From positions 2,542,001 through 2,606,000 of the forward strand of contig NZ_JAPEMA010000001.1 of NCBI RefSeq assembly GCF_026343185.1: a stretch of 64,000 bases of DNA, read 5' to 3'. This DNA comes from Streptomyces sp. NBC_00091 (GTDB taxonomy: Bacteria > Actinomycetota > Actinomycetes > Streptomycetales > Streptomycetaceae). The position numbers and the translations under genes were made by a program. The notes beneath the pieces were generated by a model, which was not told the origin of the DNA, searched no databases, and saw only the letters and a list, made by a program, of their open reading frames with translations. Below are positions 1 through 8,531 of the stretch, piece after piece. Position 1 is the stretch's first letter. Each line of letters begins with the position of its first letter.

Positions 1-1
1 C

Positions 2-1114
2 ACCACCATCGGCCTCGGCCTGGGCCGCGCGGACCTCGGGCACATCGAGACGGTGCCGCGCAGCGCCACCTCGTACGGCCGCATCCTCGACGGACTCCCC
101 GACGCCCACGGCGGCTCCGAGGTGCTCCCCGAGCCGGGCACGGCGGCGCTCCCCGGCACCGGGGGTTACGAACCCCCCGTCGACCCCCGCCACCGGGAGG
201 TCGCGGCACGCCTCGGCTACGCCGCCAGCTACGCGCTCCCGCTGACCGCCGACGCCACCGGCCGGCTCGGCGCCGCCGTCTGGCTGTACGACGAGCAGGC
301 CGAGCCGAGCGAGCGTCAGCGCGACCTCGTCGGGCTGTACGTCCGGCACGCCGCCGAGCACCTGGCCCGGATGGTGGAGGTGACGCGCTCGCGCGACCGC
401 CTGGCCACCATCTCCGAGGAACTGCTGCCCAGCCGGCTGCCCCGGATCCCGGGCGTCCAGCTCGCCGCCCTGCACCGCACCGGGCCGCACGGCGGCGGCG
501 ACTGGTACGACGCGCTGCCGCTGCCCGAGGGCGCCATGGGGCTGGCCGTCGGGTCCGTCACCGGCTCCGGTCCCAGCGCCGTCGCCGCGATGGGCCGGCT
601 GCGGGCCTCGCTGCGCGCGTACGCCGTCATGGAGGGGGAGGACCCCGTCGCGGTCCTGTCCGACCTGGAGCTGCTGCTGCGCCTGACCGAGCCCGCGCGC
701 GCGGCGACCGCGCTCTTCGCGTACTGCGAGCCCGCCGCCCGCAAGATCATCCTGGCCGGGGCCGGGCACACCCCGCCGCTGCTCATCGGCGAGCGCCGCA
801 CCGAGTACGTGGAGACCTCCCTCTCGGCTCCGCTGGGGATGCTGGCCTGCTGGGAGGCGCCGAGCGTGGAGATCGAGCCCGCGCCCGGAGAAACGGTGCT
901 TCTCTACACCGACGGGCTGCTGCGGCGTACCGGCGACCCCATGGACCGGGCCTACGCCCGGCTGCACGCGGCGGCCGCGGGGGTGCCGCGGAGCGCGCGG
1001 GAGGACCCGGCGGCGATCTGCGAGCACATCCTGAAGACGGTGCTGCCCGAGGAGGGGGCCGCCGCGGCCGAGGAGTCCGAGGACGTCGTACTGCTCGCGG
1101 CCCGGTTCGACTGA
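2..1114 (+). CDS. GAF/SpoIIE-type PP2C phosphatase, 5' end outside window
   Basis: The frame is open to the window edge, so this is the C-terminal ~370 residues of a longer protein. A GAF-like segment and a helical linker precede a SpoIIE/RsbU phosphatase domain, recognised by GGDWYD, GAGHTPPLL, LLYTDGLL and a closing EDVVLLAAR. This family dephosphorylates anti-anti-sigma proteins in partner-switching cascades. One oddity: the usual GD-V-x-GHG metal-binding motif reads GSVTGSG here, so the central Asp and His are missing and activity may be weak or lost. The RsbW-like ATP-binding protein at 2833-3324 is nearby but on the other strand. The family call is firm; catalytic competence is not. Confidence 0.88.
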   Translation, partial: TTIGLGLGRADLGHIETVPRSATSYGRILDGLPDAHGGSEVLPEPGTAALPGTGGYEPPVDPRHREVAARLGYAASYALPLTADATGRLGAAVWLYDEQAEPSERQRDLVGLYVRHAAEHLARMVEVTRSRDRLATISEELLPSRLPRIPGVQLAALHRTGPHGGGDWYDALPLPEGAMGLAVGSVTGSGPSAVAAMGRLRASLRAYAVMEGEDPVAVLSDLELLLRLTEPARAATALFAYCEPAARKIILAGAGHTPPLLIGERRTEYVETSLSAPLGMLACWEAPSVEIEPAPGETVLLYTDGLLRRTGDPMDRAYARLHAAAAGVPRSAREDPAAICEHILKTVLPEEGAAAAEESEDVVLLAARFD

Positions 1115-1185
1115 CAACCGCTCCCTCCCCCTCTGACACCCCAGCCCGGCCGCCCGACGGCCGCCCGCCGAGGCCTGCGCCCGGT

Positions 1186-1208
1186 TTGACTGATATGTCA
1201 CAAGTCAA
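1186..1208. promoter_or_regulatory. Inverted repeat TTGACT-N11-AGTCAA upstream of aminopeptidase
   Basis: TTGACT (1186-1191) and AGTCAA (1203-1208) form a perfect 6-bp inverted repeat with an 11-bp spacer, flanked by outer CCGG repeats. It lies about 80 bp before the aminopeptidase start. It could be an operator; the regulator is unknown. A possible -10 hexamer TACGAT is at 1232-1237. Confidence 0.3.
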
Positions 1209-1288
1209 GCCGGGGGCCTTCCCTCCGCACATACGATGGATGAGGTCCGTACCCGGTCCTTGCATGTCGTAGCAGCTGAGGAGATGAC

Positions 1289-2755
1289 GTGGCTGACGAG
1301 CTCACCCCGGAGACCCCGGAAGAAGAGCAGCCCCAGAAGAAGCACAAGCAGCGCAAGAACGCGCTGTACCCGGGCGTCAGCGAGGAACTCGCGGAGAACA
1401 TGCGCAGCGGCTGGGCCGACACCGAACTGCGGGGTCTGGAGCCCATCGCCCAGGCCGGCCACACCGCCGAGCGCCGCGCCGCGCTGTCCGCGCGCTTCCC
1501 GGGCGAGCGCCTGGTGATCCCGGCCGGCCGGCTGAAGACCCGCTCGAACGACACCGAGTACCCCTTCCGCGCCTCGACCGAGTACGCGTACCTCACCGGC
1601 GACCAGACCGAGAACGGCGTCCTGGTCCTGGAGCCCGCCGGGGAGACCGGCCACCAGGCCACCGTCTACCTGCTGCCCCGCTCCGACCGGGAGAACGGCG
1701 AGTTCTGGCTGTCCGGCCAGGGCGAGCTCTGGGTCGGCCGCCGCCACTCCCTCACCGAGGCCGAGCAGCTCCTGGGCATCCCCGCCAAGGACGTGCGCAA
1801 GCTCGCCGAGGCCCTCACCGAGGCCGAGGGCCCGGTCCGGGCCGTCCGCGGCCACGACTCCGTCATCGAGGCCGCCCTCACCGACAAGGTGACCAAGGAG
1901 CGCGACGAGGAGCTGCGCGTCTACCTCTCCGAGGCCCGCGCCGTGAAGGACGCCTTCGAGATCGGCGAGCTGCAGAAGGCCGTCGACTCCACCGTCCGCG
2001 GCTTCGAGGACGTCGTGAAGGTCCTCGACAAGGCCGAGGCCACCTCGGAGCGCTACATCGAGGGCACCTTCTTCCTGCGCGCCCGCGTCGAGGGCAACGA
2101 CGTCGGCTACGGCTCCATCTGCGCCGCCGGCCCGCACGCGTGCACGCTGCACTGGGTCCGCAACGACGGCGACGTCCGCTCCGGCGACCTGCTGCTGCTC
2201 GACGCCGGCGTGGAGACGCACTCCCTCTACACCGCCGACGTCACGCGCACGCTGCCCATCAACGGCACGTACAGCGACATCCAGCGCAAGATCTACGACG
2301 CGGTGTACGAGTCCCAGGAAGCCGGCATCGCCGCCGTCAAGCCGGGCGCCAAGTTCCGCGACTTCCACGACGCCTCCCAGCACGTGCTGGCCGAGAAGCT
2401 CGTCGAGTGGGGCCTGCTGGAGGGCCCGGTCGAGCGGGTCCTGGAGCTCGGTCTGCAGCGCCGCTGGACCCTGCACGGCACCGGTCACATGCTCGGCATG
2501 GACGTCCACGACTGCGCCGCCGCGCGCACCGAGGCGTACGTCGACGGCACGCTGGAGCCGGGCATGTGCCTGACCGTCGAGCCCGGTCTGTACTTCCAGG
2601 CCGACGACCTGACCGTGCCCGAGGAGTACCGCGGCATCGGCGTCCGGATCGAGGACGACATCCTCGTCACCGAGGACGGCAACCGGAACCTGTCGGCCGG
2701 GCTGCCCCGCACCTCGGTCGAGGTCGAGGCGTGGATGGCGCGGCTCAAGGGCTGA
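1289..2755 (+). CDS. Xaa-Pro aminopeptidase (M24B metallopeptidase)
   Basis: This 488-residue cytoplasmic enzyme removes N-terminal residues that precede proline. The GTG start at 1289 follows a GAGGAG-type ribosome site at 1278-1283. An aminopeptidase-P N-terminal domain (about residues 60-200) precedes the pita-bread catalytic domain (about 230-470). The expected metal ligands are visible: Asp in LLLDAG, Asp in TADVTRT, His in TLHGTGHMLGMDVHD, Glu in TVEPGLY and Glu in VRIEDD. Length is normal for the bacterial family. It is followed by a long palindromic terminator and appears monocistronic. The charged N-terminus (EEEQPQKKHKQRK) is typical of actinobacterial members. Confidence 0.93.
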   Translation: MADELTPETPEEEQPQKKHKQRKNALYPGVSEELAENMRSGWADTELRGLEPIAQAGHTAERRAALSARFPGERLVIPAGRLKTRSNDTEYPFRASTEYAYLTGDQTENGVLVLEPAGETGHQATVYLLPRSDRENGEFWLSGQGELWVGRRHSLTEAEQLLGIPAKDVRKLAEALTEAEGPVRAVRGHDSVIEAALTDKVTKERDEELRVYLSEARAVKDAFEIGELQKAVDSTVRGFEDVVKVLDKAEATSERYIEGTFFLRARVEGNDVGYGSICAAGPHACTLHWVRNDGDVRSGDLLLLDAGVETHSLYTADVTRTLPINGTYSDIQRKIYDAVYESQEAGIAAVKPGAKFRDFHDASQHVLAEKLVEWGLLEGPVERVLELGLQRRWTLHGTGHMLGMDVHDCAAARTEAYVDGTLEPGMCLTVEPGLYFQADDLTVPEEYRGIGVRIEDDILVTEDGNRNLSAGLPRTSVEVEAWMARLKG

Positions 2756-2772
2756 CGCCGGCGCTCGTGCGT

Positions 2773-2812
2773 GACGGTGGGCGGGAACCGGATCCGGTTC
2801 CCGCCCACCGTC
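2773..2812. terminator. 40-bp perfect palindrome between convergent genes
   Basis: A 20-bp arm starting GACGGTGGGCGGGAACCGGA is followed directly by its exact reverse complement, between the aminopeptidase stop and the stop of the convergent ATP-binding gene. A hairpin at this position suits a bidirectional terminator; there is no T-run, as is common in Streptomyces. Confidence 0.75.
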
Positions 2813-2832
2813 GTAGCCGGGCCCCAAGACGC

Positions 2833-3324
2833 CTAAGACACCCGCAGCAGCGCGTCGTCGCGCCACTTCAGCATCTTGTCGAAGCTCACCACGGCCCCCC
2901 GGCCCGGCCGGTTGCGGAAGCGGACGTGGTCGGCGAGTTCCGCGATCAGGTGCAGTCCCCGGCCGTCCTCGGCCAGGCAGGAGCCGGTGGATCTGCGGCG
3001 GGCCACCGTCGAGGGCGGGAAACCCGGGCCCGAGTCGGTCACCTCGATGCGGCAGCGGTCCCCGTCCAGATAGGCCGTGACGTGGTACGCCTCGGTCCCG
3101 TCCGGGACACCGCCGGCAGGAGCGCCGCCGGGGCCTTCGCCGGGGCCGCCGCCAAGGCCGCCGTGCTCCACCGCGTTCGCGCAGGCCTCGCTCAGCGCGA
3201 CCGACAGGTCGTAGCAGATGTCCGGCTCCACCCCCGCGGTCTCCATCGTCCCCAGCAGCAGCCGCCGGGCGAGCGGCACGCTCGCGGCTTCGCGCCTCAA
3301 GTGGAGAGACCACCAGATGCTCAT
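2833..3324 (-). CDS. RsbW-like ATP-binding protein (HATPase_c_2)
   Basis: This is a 163-residue cytoplasmic protein with a single GHKL ATPase fold. The N box is visible as SEACANAVEHG and the G1 box as DSGPGF, with a later GRGLHLI segment. Such proteins are anti-sigma-factor kinases or orphan regulatory ATPases of partner-switching systems, numerous in Streptomyces. A glycine/proline-rich insertion (GGLGGGPGEGPGG) sits in the loop after the N box. No sigma factor or anti-anti-sigma gene is adjacent, so its partner is unknown. ATG at 3324 is the natural start. Confidence 0.85.
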   Translation of the reverse strand: MSIWWSLHLRREAASVPLARRLLLGTMETAGVEPDICYDLSVALSEACANAVEHGGLGGGPGEGPGGAPAGGVPDGTEAYHVTAYLDGDRCRIEVTDSGPGFPPSTVARRRSTGSCLAEDGRGLHLIAELADHVRFRNRPGRGAVVSFDKMLKWRDDALLRVS

Positions 3325-3575
3325 ACGGTTACCTATTGCCTCCCGTACCGAGCCGTAAGCCCCCGGGAACCGGCAGAGCCCTCATTCGGCCGATGCGGGC
3401 TTGCCGGGCGGCCGTGTACGTCAGGACGCCGTCAGGGCACGGTCGGAAAGCGGTCCGGGAACTGACCTCGGGCTGACCCGGCACGGACCGCACGCCGACG
3501 GGGCACCGGAACCCAAGGGTCCCTCCAGCACCTGCCGTAGGCAGGGCCTAAGCGCAGTGCGATGATGGCCCGGCC

Positions 3576-4391
3576 ATGACTGCCACCCACACGACACGCG
3601 CCGGAGCAGGTCTCCGGATGACCCGGGCCGCGGTGTTCACCGCGGTCTGCGTCGTGCTGTCCGCAGCCGGCCACGCCGTGGCCTCCTGCGCGACCGTGCC
3701 GTGGTGGGCCCTGGCACTGGCCTTCGTCGCCGTCTTCGCGATCGCGGTCCCCCTCGCGGGACGCCGGCGCTCGCTGCCCGGCATCGCCGCCGGGCTCACC
3801 GCCGGCCAGCTCGGGCTGCACTCGCTGTTCGGCCTCGGCCAGCACAGCGCCGCCGCGGCCCAGGCGCCGGTCACCGACGCCGACACCTCGATCGCGGCGC
3901 TGGCCGCCCAGCTGGTCTGCGGGGGCAACTCCGTACCGCTGAGCCCGGCCGACGCCCGGCAGATCCTGGAGACCGCCGGACTCGACCCGGCCGCCGTGGC
4001 CGCCCAGGCTGCCGCGCAGGGCCACATGGCCCACGCCCACCTGGCCGACGGCGCCGGAGCACCGGCGATCGGCCTGTTCAGCCCGGCCATGCTGACCGGG
4101 CACCTGCTGGCCGCGCTCGCGGTCGGCTGGCTGCTGGGCCGGGGCGATGCCGCGCTGTTCCGGCTCGTCGAACTGTCCCGGCTCTCCGCCGAAGCCGATC
4201 CCGTACGTCCGCTGCGCGCCGCGCTGGCCTTCGTACGGACCCTCGCCGCCGGACTCCCCGGCGCGCCCGCGCGCGGCCCCCGGGCCCGCCGGACCGCTGC
4301 CGTGCCCGCCGCCGCCACCGGCCGGGACGCGCTGCTGCACACCGTGATCCGGCGCGGGCCGCCGTCGGCCGCGCTCGCCCTCGCAGCCTGA
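3576..4391 (+). CDS. Integral membrane protein heading the copper operon
   Basis: This 271-residue membrane protein has hydrophobic segments at about residues 17-39, 43-63, 70-85 and 168-188, and a basic, alanine/arginine-rich C-terminus. I do not recognise a catalytic motif. A central stretch with several His residues (GHMAHAHLADG, about 147-157) would suit metal contact. It lies 109 bp upstream of the YcnI-like gene on the same strand, so a role in extracytoplasmic copper handling is inferred only from position. Confidence 0.75.
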   Translation: MTATHTTRAGAGLRMTRAAVFTAVCVVLSAAGHAVASCATVPWWALALAFVAVFAIAVPLAGRRRSLPGIAAGLTAGQLGLHSLFGLGQHSAAAAQAPVTDADTSIAALAAQLVCGGNSVPLSPADARQILETAGLDPAAVAAQAAAQGHMAHAHLADGAGAPAIGLFSPAMLTGHLLAALAVGWLLGRGDAALFRLVELSRLSAEADPVRPLRAALAFVRTLAAGLPGAPARGPRARRTAAVPAAATGRDALLHTVIRRGPPSAALALAA

Positions 4392-4500
4392 CGCGGCACC
4401 CCACTCCCCGGAACACCCAGCGGGAGCACCGGTGCTGCGACCTCCGCGCGCGCCGTGCGCGGAGCCACCGTCATCACTGCTTCCGTGGAGTGTTACTGCC

Positions 4501-5238
4501 ATGAAGACCTCTCGCGTCTCCTTCGCCGCCGCCCTCGCCGCCGGCGCCGTCCTCGCCCTGTCCGGTACCGCCTTCGCGCACGTCGGCGTGCAGCCCGGCG
4601 AGGCCACCAAGGGCGGTTACGCGACGATCAACTTCAAGGTCCCCAACGAGCGCGACAACGCCTCGACCACCCAGCTCGAGGTCAACTTCCCGGTCGACCA
4701 GCCGCTCACGTCCGTCATGCCGCAGGAGCTCCCGGGCTGGACGTCGACGGTCGAGAAGACCAAGCTCGACAAGCCGCTGACCGTGCACGGCAAGCAGATC
4801 AACGAGGTCGTCACCAAGGTGACCTGGACCGGCGGCAAGATCGAGCCGGGCAAGTTCCAGCAGTTCCCGGTCTCCGTCGGCAAGCTTCCCGAGAACGCCG
4901 ACAAGATGGTCTTCAAGGCCATCCAGACCTACGACAACAACGAGGTCGTCCGCTGGATCGAGGAGCCCAAGGAGGGTGCTGCGGAGCCGCAGACCCCGGC
5001 GCCCGTGCTGAAGCTGATCGCCGCCAAGGGCGGGGACGACCACCACGACAGTGCCGCCAAGCCGGCCGACGGGGCGAAGAACGCCGACAAGAACGACAAG
5101 AGCACCGACAAGGACGGGCACGACGAGGCCGCCAAGAGCGCCTCCGACACGACCGCACGCGCGCTCGGCATCGTGGGCATCGTCATCGGTCTCGGCGGCG
5201 TCGCCTTCGGCATCGCCTCGCGCCGCCGCGCCTCCTGA
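4501..5238 (+). CDS. YcnI-like copper-binding exported protein
   Basis: This 245-residue protein has a Sec signal peptide (about 1-23, ending GTAFA), so the mature chain would begin with His24 (HVGVQPGEA). An N-terminal His is the copper ligand known for this family. The YcnI domain spans about 24-180, followed by a charged Lys/Asp/His-rich linker (GGDDHHDSAAK) and a C-terminal membrane anchor at about 218-240. An in-frame start at 4432 is possible, but it would put a non-signal sequence before the signal peptide, so ATG 4501 is preferred. It lies 81 bp before sco. Confidence 0.9.
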   Translation: MKTSRVSFAAALAAGAVLALSGTAFAHVGVQPGEATKGGYATINFKVPNERDNASTTQLEVNFPVDQPLTSVMPQELPGWTSTVEKTKLDKPLTVHGKQINEVVTKVTWTGGKIEPGKFQQFPVSVGKLPENADKMVFKAIQTYDNNEVVRWIEEPKEGAAEPQTPAPVLKLIAAKGGDDHHDSAAKPADGAKNADKNDKSTDKDGHDEAAKSASDTTARALGIVGIVIGLGGVAFGIASRRRAS

Positions 5239-5319
5239 GGCGTCCGGCCCCCCGTCCTGTAGTTCCACAGTCGTTCTCCACGACGTCCGCCCCCTCCCCG
5301 ATCCCAGGGACATTTCCTC

Positions 5320-5973
5320 ATGCGCACCACACGTGTGACGGTCGCCGCCCTCGCGGTGGCGACCGCGCTCACCCTCACCGCCTGTGGCAGTGAGAAAGCC
5401 GAGAACACCGGTTCGGTCACCCAGATCACCGGCCAGAAGAAGGCCGGTACCGCGACCGTCCTCGACCGCCCCTTCGACAAGCCGGACCTCGTCCTCACGG
5501 ACACCACCGGCAAGCCGTGGAACCTGCGCGAGCAGACCAAGGGACGGCCGACGCTCATCTACTTCGGCTACACCAACTGCCCCGACGTGTGCCCCCTGAC
5601 GATGAGCAACGTCGCCGTCGCCAAGAAGGCACTCCCCAAGGCGGACCAGGACAAGCTCCAGGTCGTCTTCGTCACCACGGACCCGGAACGGGACACCCCC
5701 GACTCCCTCGGCGCGTGGCTCAGGGCCCAGGATCCGTCCTTCACCGGACTGACCGGGGACTTCGCCACCATCCAGGCCGCCGCCCGATCTCTCGGCATCG
5801 GTATCGAGGCCCCCAAGAAGGAGGCCGACGGCAGCGTCGTCTCCATGCACGGGGCCCAGGTCATCGCGTTCTCGCCCAAGACCGACGAGGGCTACGTCCT
5901 CTACGGCGAGGGCACGACCGTCGACGACTACACCAAGGACCTGCCGAAGATCATCAAGGGAGAGAACCCGTGA
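5320..5973 (+). CDS. sco: Sco/SenC-family copper chaperone lipoprotein
   Basis: This is a 217-residue lipoprotein with lipobox LTAC (Cys22). The thioredoxin-like domain carries the Sco copper site: Cys87 and Cys91 in NCPDVCP plus His177 in SMHGAQ. Sco proteins deliver copper to the CuA site of cytochrome c oxidase. In S. lividans the homologous Sco also works with ECuC and DtpA to mature the radical copper oxidase GlxA during development. The stop overlaps the start of the next gene (GTGA), so the two are translationally coupled. Confidence 0.95.
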   Translation: MRTTRVTVAALAVATALTLTACGSEKAENTGSVTQITGQKKAGTATVLDRPFDKPDLVLTDTTGKPWNLREQTKGRPTLIYFGYTNCPDVCPLTMSNVAVAKKALPKADQDKLQVVFVTTDPERDTPDSLGAWLRAQDPSFTGLTGDFATIQAAARSLGIGIEAPKKEADGSVVSMHGAQVIAFSPKTDEGYVLYGEGTTVDDYTKDLPKIIKGENP

Positions 5974-6500
5974 ACGCCCGCACCATCCGCACCCTCGCCG
6001 CCGCCCTCTCCCTGACGGCAGCGCTCGCCATATCCGGCTGCTCCTCCTCCGGCTCGGACTCCGGCTCGGACTCGGGCTCCGGGGCCGGCGCGAAGTCCTC
6101 GGACGCCCCCGAGGCCGCCAAGCCCACGATGACGGTCAGCGGGGCCTTCATGCCCGAACCGGTCAACGACAAGATGGCCGGCGCTTTCATGGTGATCAAG
6201 AACGACTCGAAGACCGCCGACAAGTTGGTCTCCGTCACCAGCCCGCTCTCGGACGATCTGCAGATCCACGAGACCAAGGATCAGAAGATGCAGCAGGTCC
6301 AGTCGATGGACGTGCCCGCCAACGGCGAGCTGAAGCTGACGCGCGGCGGCAACCACATCATGTTCATGGGACTCAAGAACCAGCCGAAGGTCGGTGACAA
6401 GATCACCATCGAGCTGCGTTTCGAGAAGGCCGACCCGGTCAAGGTCGAGCTGGACGTCAAGGAACGGACGCACAACGCACAGAACTCCACCGCCCACTGA
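5970..6500 (+). CDS. ecuC: PCuAC-domain copper chaperone lipoprotein (ECuC type)
   Basis: The 176-residue product starts with GTG at 5970, overlapping the sco stop by 4 bp. A lipobox at ISGC (Cys24) is followed by a Ser/Gly/Asp repeat linker (GSDSGSDSGSG) and a PCuAC domain with the His/Met copper ligands (IHETKDQKM, then GGNHIMFMG). Extracytoplasmic Cu(I) is passed from this type of protein to Sco. Order and spacing match the S. lividans sco-ecuC-copCD-dtpA cluster as I remember it. Confidence 0.93.
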   Translation: MNARTIRTLAAALSLTAALAISGCSSSGSDSGSDSGSGAGAKSSDAPEAAKPTMTVSGAFMPEPVNDKMAGAFMVIKNDSKTADKLVSVTSPLSDDLQIHETKDQKMQQVQSMDVPANGELKLTRGGNHIMFMGLKNQPKVGDKITIELRFEKADPVKVELDVKERTHNAQNSTAH

Positions 6501-6522
6501 CGGACCGAGGAACTGACACGCC

Positions 6523-8526
6523 ATGACGGCCACCGCCCCCGCTCCTCCTTCGGCCCGCGCCCGCGCCACGGCACTCCTGCCGCGGCTGGCGCTGGTTCTC
6601 GCAGCCCTGCTGGCGACCCTGTTCACCGCGGCCGCCCCGGCCACGGCACACGCGGCGCTCACGGCGAGCGACCCCCAGGACGGGGCGGTGGTCGCCACGG
6701 CGCCCGCCCAGGTCACCCTCTCCTTCTCGGAGCAGGTCGCCATGGGCGACGACTCCATCCGCGTGCTGGACCCCCAGGGCAAGCGCGTCGACACCGGCGA
6801 GCTGCGGGACATGTGCAGCGGATCGACCATCCGCTACGGCACCGCCCTGCACTCCGGACTGCCGGACGGCACCTACACCGTCGCCTGGCAGGCCGTCTCC
6901 GCCGACAGCCACCCGATCTCCGGCGCCTTCACCTTCTCCATCGGCGCCCCCTCGGCGACCGCCGTCAGCCTTCCCGCCCAGCAGGTGGGCGGCGGCCCGG
7001 TCGGCATCGCGTACGGCATCGCCCGCTACGCCGCCTACGCCGGCTTCACCGTCCTCGTCGGCGGCGCCGCCTTCATCCTGCTGTGCTGGCGCCGGGGTTC
7101 CGCCGAGCGCCCGCTCCAGAAGCTGGTCGTGGGCGGCTGGGTCACCCTCACCGCCGCCACGCTGGCGATGCTGGCGCTGCGCACCCCGTACACCGGCTCG
7201 GGGAACTTCGCCGACGCCTTCGACCTCGACGGGCTCAAGGCCGTCCTGGAGACCAAGACCGGCGCCTCCTTCCTCTCCCGGCTGCTGCTGCTCGGCGCGG
7301 CCGCCCTCTTCATCGCCGTGCTCTTCGGCGCGTACGCACGCCGCCAGAAGGCCTCCGGCGCGGCTGCCGAAGACAAGGCCGAGGAGAAGGCCAAGGAGAA
7401 GAAGGAGACGAGCGACCTCGCCTTCGGGCTCGGCATCGGCGGCACGGTCGTGGCTGGAGGCATCGCAGCCACCTGGGCCCTCTCCGAGCACGCCTCCACC
7501 GGCATCCAGCCCGGAATCGCGATGCCGGCCGACATCCTGCACCTGCTGGCCGTGGCCACCTGGCTCGGCGGGCTCACCGCGCTGCTGGTCGCCCTGCGCA
7601 AGGTGCCGGACATCGAGCGGGAAGCCGTCCGGTGCTTCTCGCGGGTCGCCTTCATCAGCGTCGTGGTCCTCACGGTCACCGGCGTCTACCAGTCCTGGCG
7701 CCAGGTCGGCAGCTGGTCCGCGCTCACGGGCACCAGCTACGGCCGACTCCTGCTGATCAAGGTCGCGCTCGTCGCCGTACTCGTCGGCATCGCCTACCTC
7801 TCGCGGAAGTGGACCTCCCGGCTCGGGGAGGTCCCGGCCGAGGAGCCGGCCAAGGTGCTCGCGGGACACGATGTTTCACGTGAAACATCGACCGAGAACG
7901 CCGATGGCTCCAACTCGGCCGATGCCGCAGAACCTGCCGCCCCTGCCGACCCGGAGCGGGCCGCCCAGCTCGCCCGGCAGCGCGCGGCCCGTGAGAAGGC
8001 CCATGAGACCCGGGTCCGCGACGCCGATCCGGGCCGCGCCGGCCTGCGCCGCTCCGTACTCGCCGAGGCCGGTGTGGCCGTCGTCCTGCTGGCCGTCACC
8101 ACCGTCCTGACCAGCACCGAGCCGGGGCGCGCCGTGGAACGGGAGGCCGGCCGGGGCGGAGCGTCCGCCCCCGCCGTGCCCAACCGGCCGGTCAAGATCA
8201 CCCTGCCCTACGACACCGGCGGCCAGAACGGCAAGGGCAGCCTCCGGCTGGAGCTCGACCCGGGCCGGGTCGGCGCCAACACGCTCCACCTGTGGGCGGA
8301 CGGCCCCGACGGCAAGCCCCTCGACCTCCCCGAGGTCAAGATCGCCTTCACCCTCCCGGCCAAGGAGATCGGCCCCCTGCCGCTCGCCCCGGACCGGGCC
8401 TCTGCCGGACACTGGACCGCGTCCGGCGTCCGGCTGCCGCTCGCGGGCGAATGGCGCATCGACGTGACCGTACGCACCTCCGACATCGACCAGACGACCG
8501 TCCAGAAGAACGTGAAGATCGGCTGA
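6523..8526 (+). CDS. CopC-CopD fusion, copper resistance/transport membrane protein
   Basis: The 667-residue product has a signal peptide (about 1-44) and a CopC domain (about 45-150) whose mature N-terminus contains HAALTASDP and a DSHPISG copper-loop motif. A CopD membrane domain with about eight helices (about 165-420) follows. After it comes a cytoplasmic linker of about 80 charged residues, another membrane helix (about 500-520) and a C-terminal extracytoplasmic beta domain. A lysine/glutamate-rich loop (EDKAEEKAKEKKE) interrupts the CopD helices. A perfect parS lies inside the linker and is translated as VSRET (about residues 451-455). It probably moves copper across the membrane for the chaperones upstream. 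Confidence 0.92.
   Translation: MTATAPAPPSARARATALLPRLALVLAALLATLFTAAAPATAHAALTASDPQDGAVVATAPAQVTLSFSEQVAMGDDSIRVLDPQGKRVDTGELRDMCSGSTIRYGTALHSGLPDGTYTVAWQAVSADSHPISGAFTFSIGAPSATAVSLPAQQVGGGPVGIAYGIARYAAYAGFTVLVGGAAFILLCWRRGSAERPLQKLVVGGWVTLTAATLAMLALRTPYTGSGNFADAFDLDGLKAVLETKTGASFLSRLLLLGAAALFIAVLFGAYARRQKASGAAAEDKAEEKAKEKKETSDLAFGLGIGGTVVAGGIAATWALSEHASTGIQPGIAMPADILHLLAVATWLGGLTALLVALRKVPDIEREAVRCFSRVAFISVVVLTVTGVYQSWRQVGSWSALTGTSYGRLLLIKVALVAVLVGIAYLSRKWTSRLGEVPAEEPAKVLAGHDVSRETSTENADGSNSADAAEPAAPADPERAAQLARQRAAREKAHETRVRDADPGRAGLRRSVLAEAGVAVVLLAVTTVLTSTEPGRAVEREAGRGGASAPAVPNRPVKITLPYDTGGQNGKGSLRLELDPGRVGANTLHLWADGPDGKPLDLPEVKIAFTLPAKEIGPLPLAPDRASAGHWTASGVRLPLAGEWRIDVTVRTSDIDQTTVQKNVKIG
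7873..7886. other. parS (ParB-binding centromere site), inside coding sequence
   Basis: Exact GTTTCACGTGAAAC, flanked by AT on both sides. It is read in the copCD frame as V-S-R-E-T. ParB binds these clustered sites near oriC to segregate chromosomes during sporulation. Confidence 0.95.
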
Positions 8527-8531
8527 ACAGC

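Noticed and set aside
3325..4500. CsoR-type copper operator before the copper genes
   Set aside because: No sequence resembling the GTATACCCC...GGGGTAC palindrome was found in the intergenic regions.
4474..5850. Long minus-strand open frame opposite ycnI and sco
   Set aside because: It is a mirror frame of GC-rich coding DNA; the plus-strand proteins have signal peptides, lipoboxes and metal motifs, whereas the minus-strand product has none.
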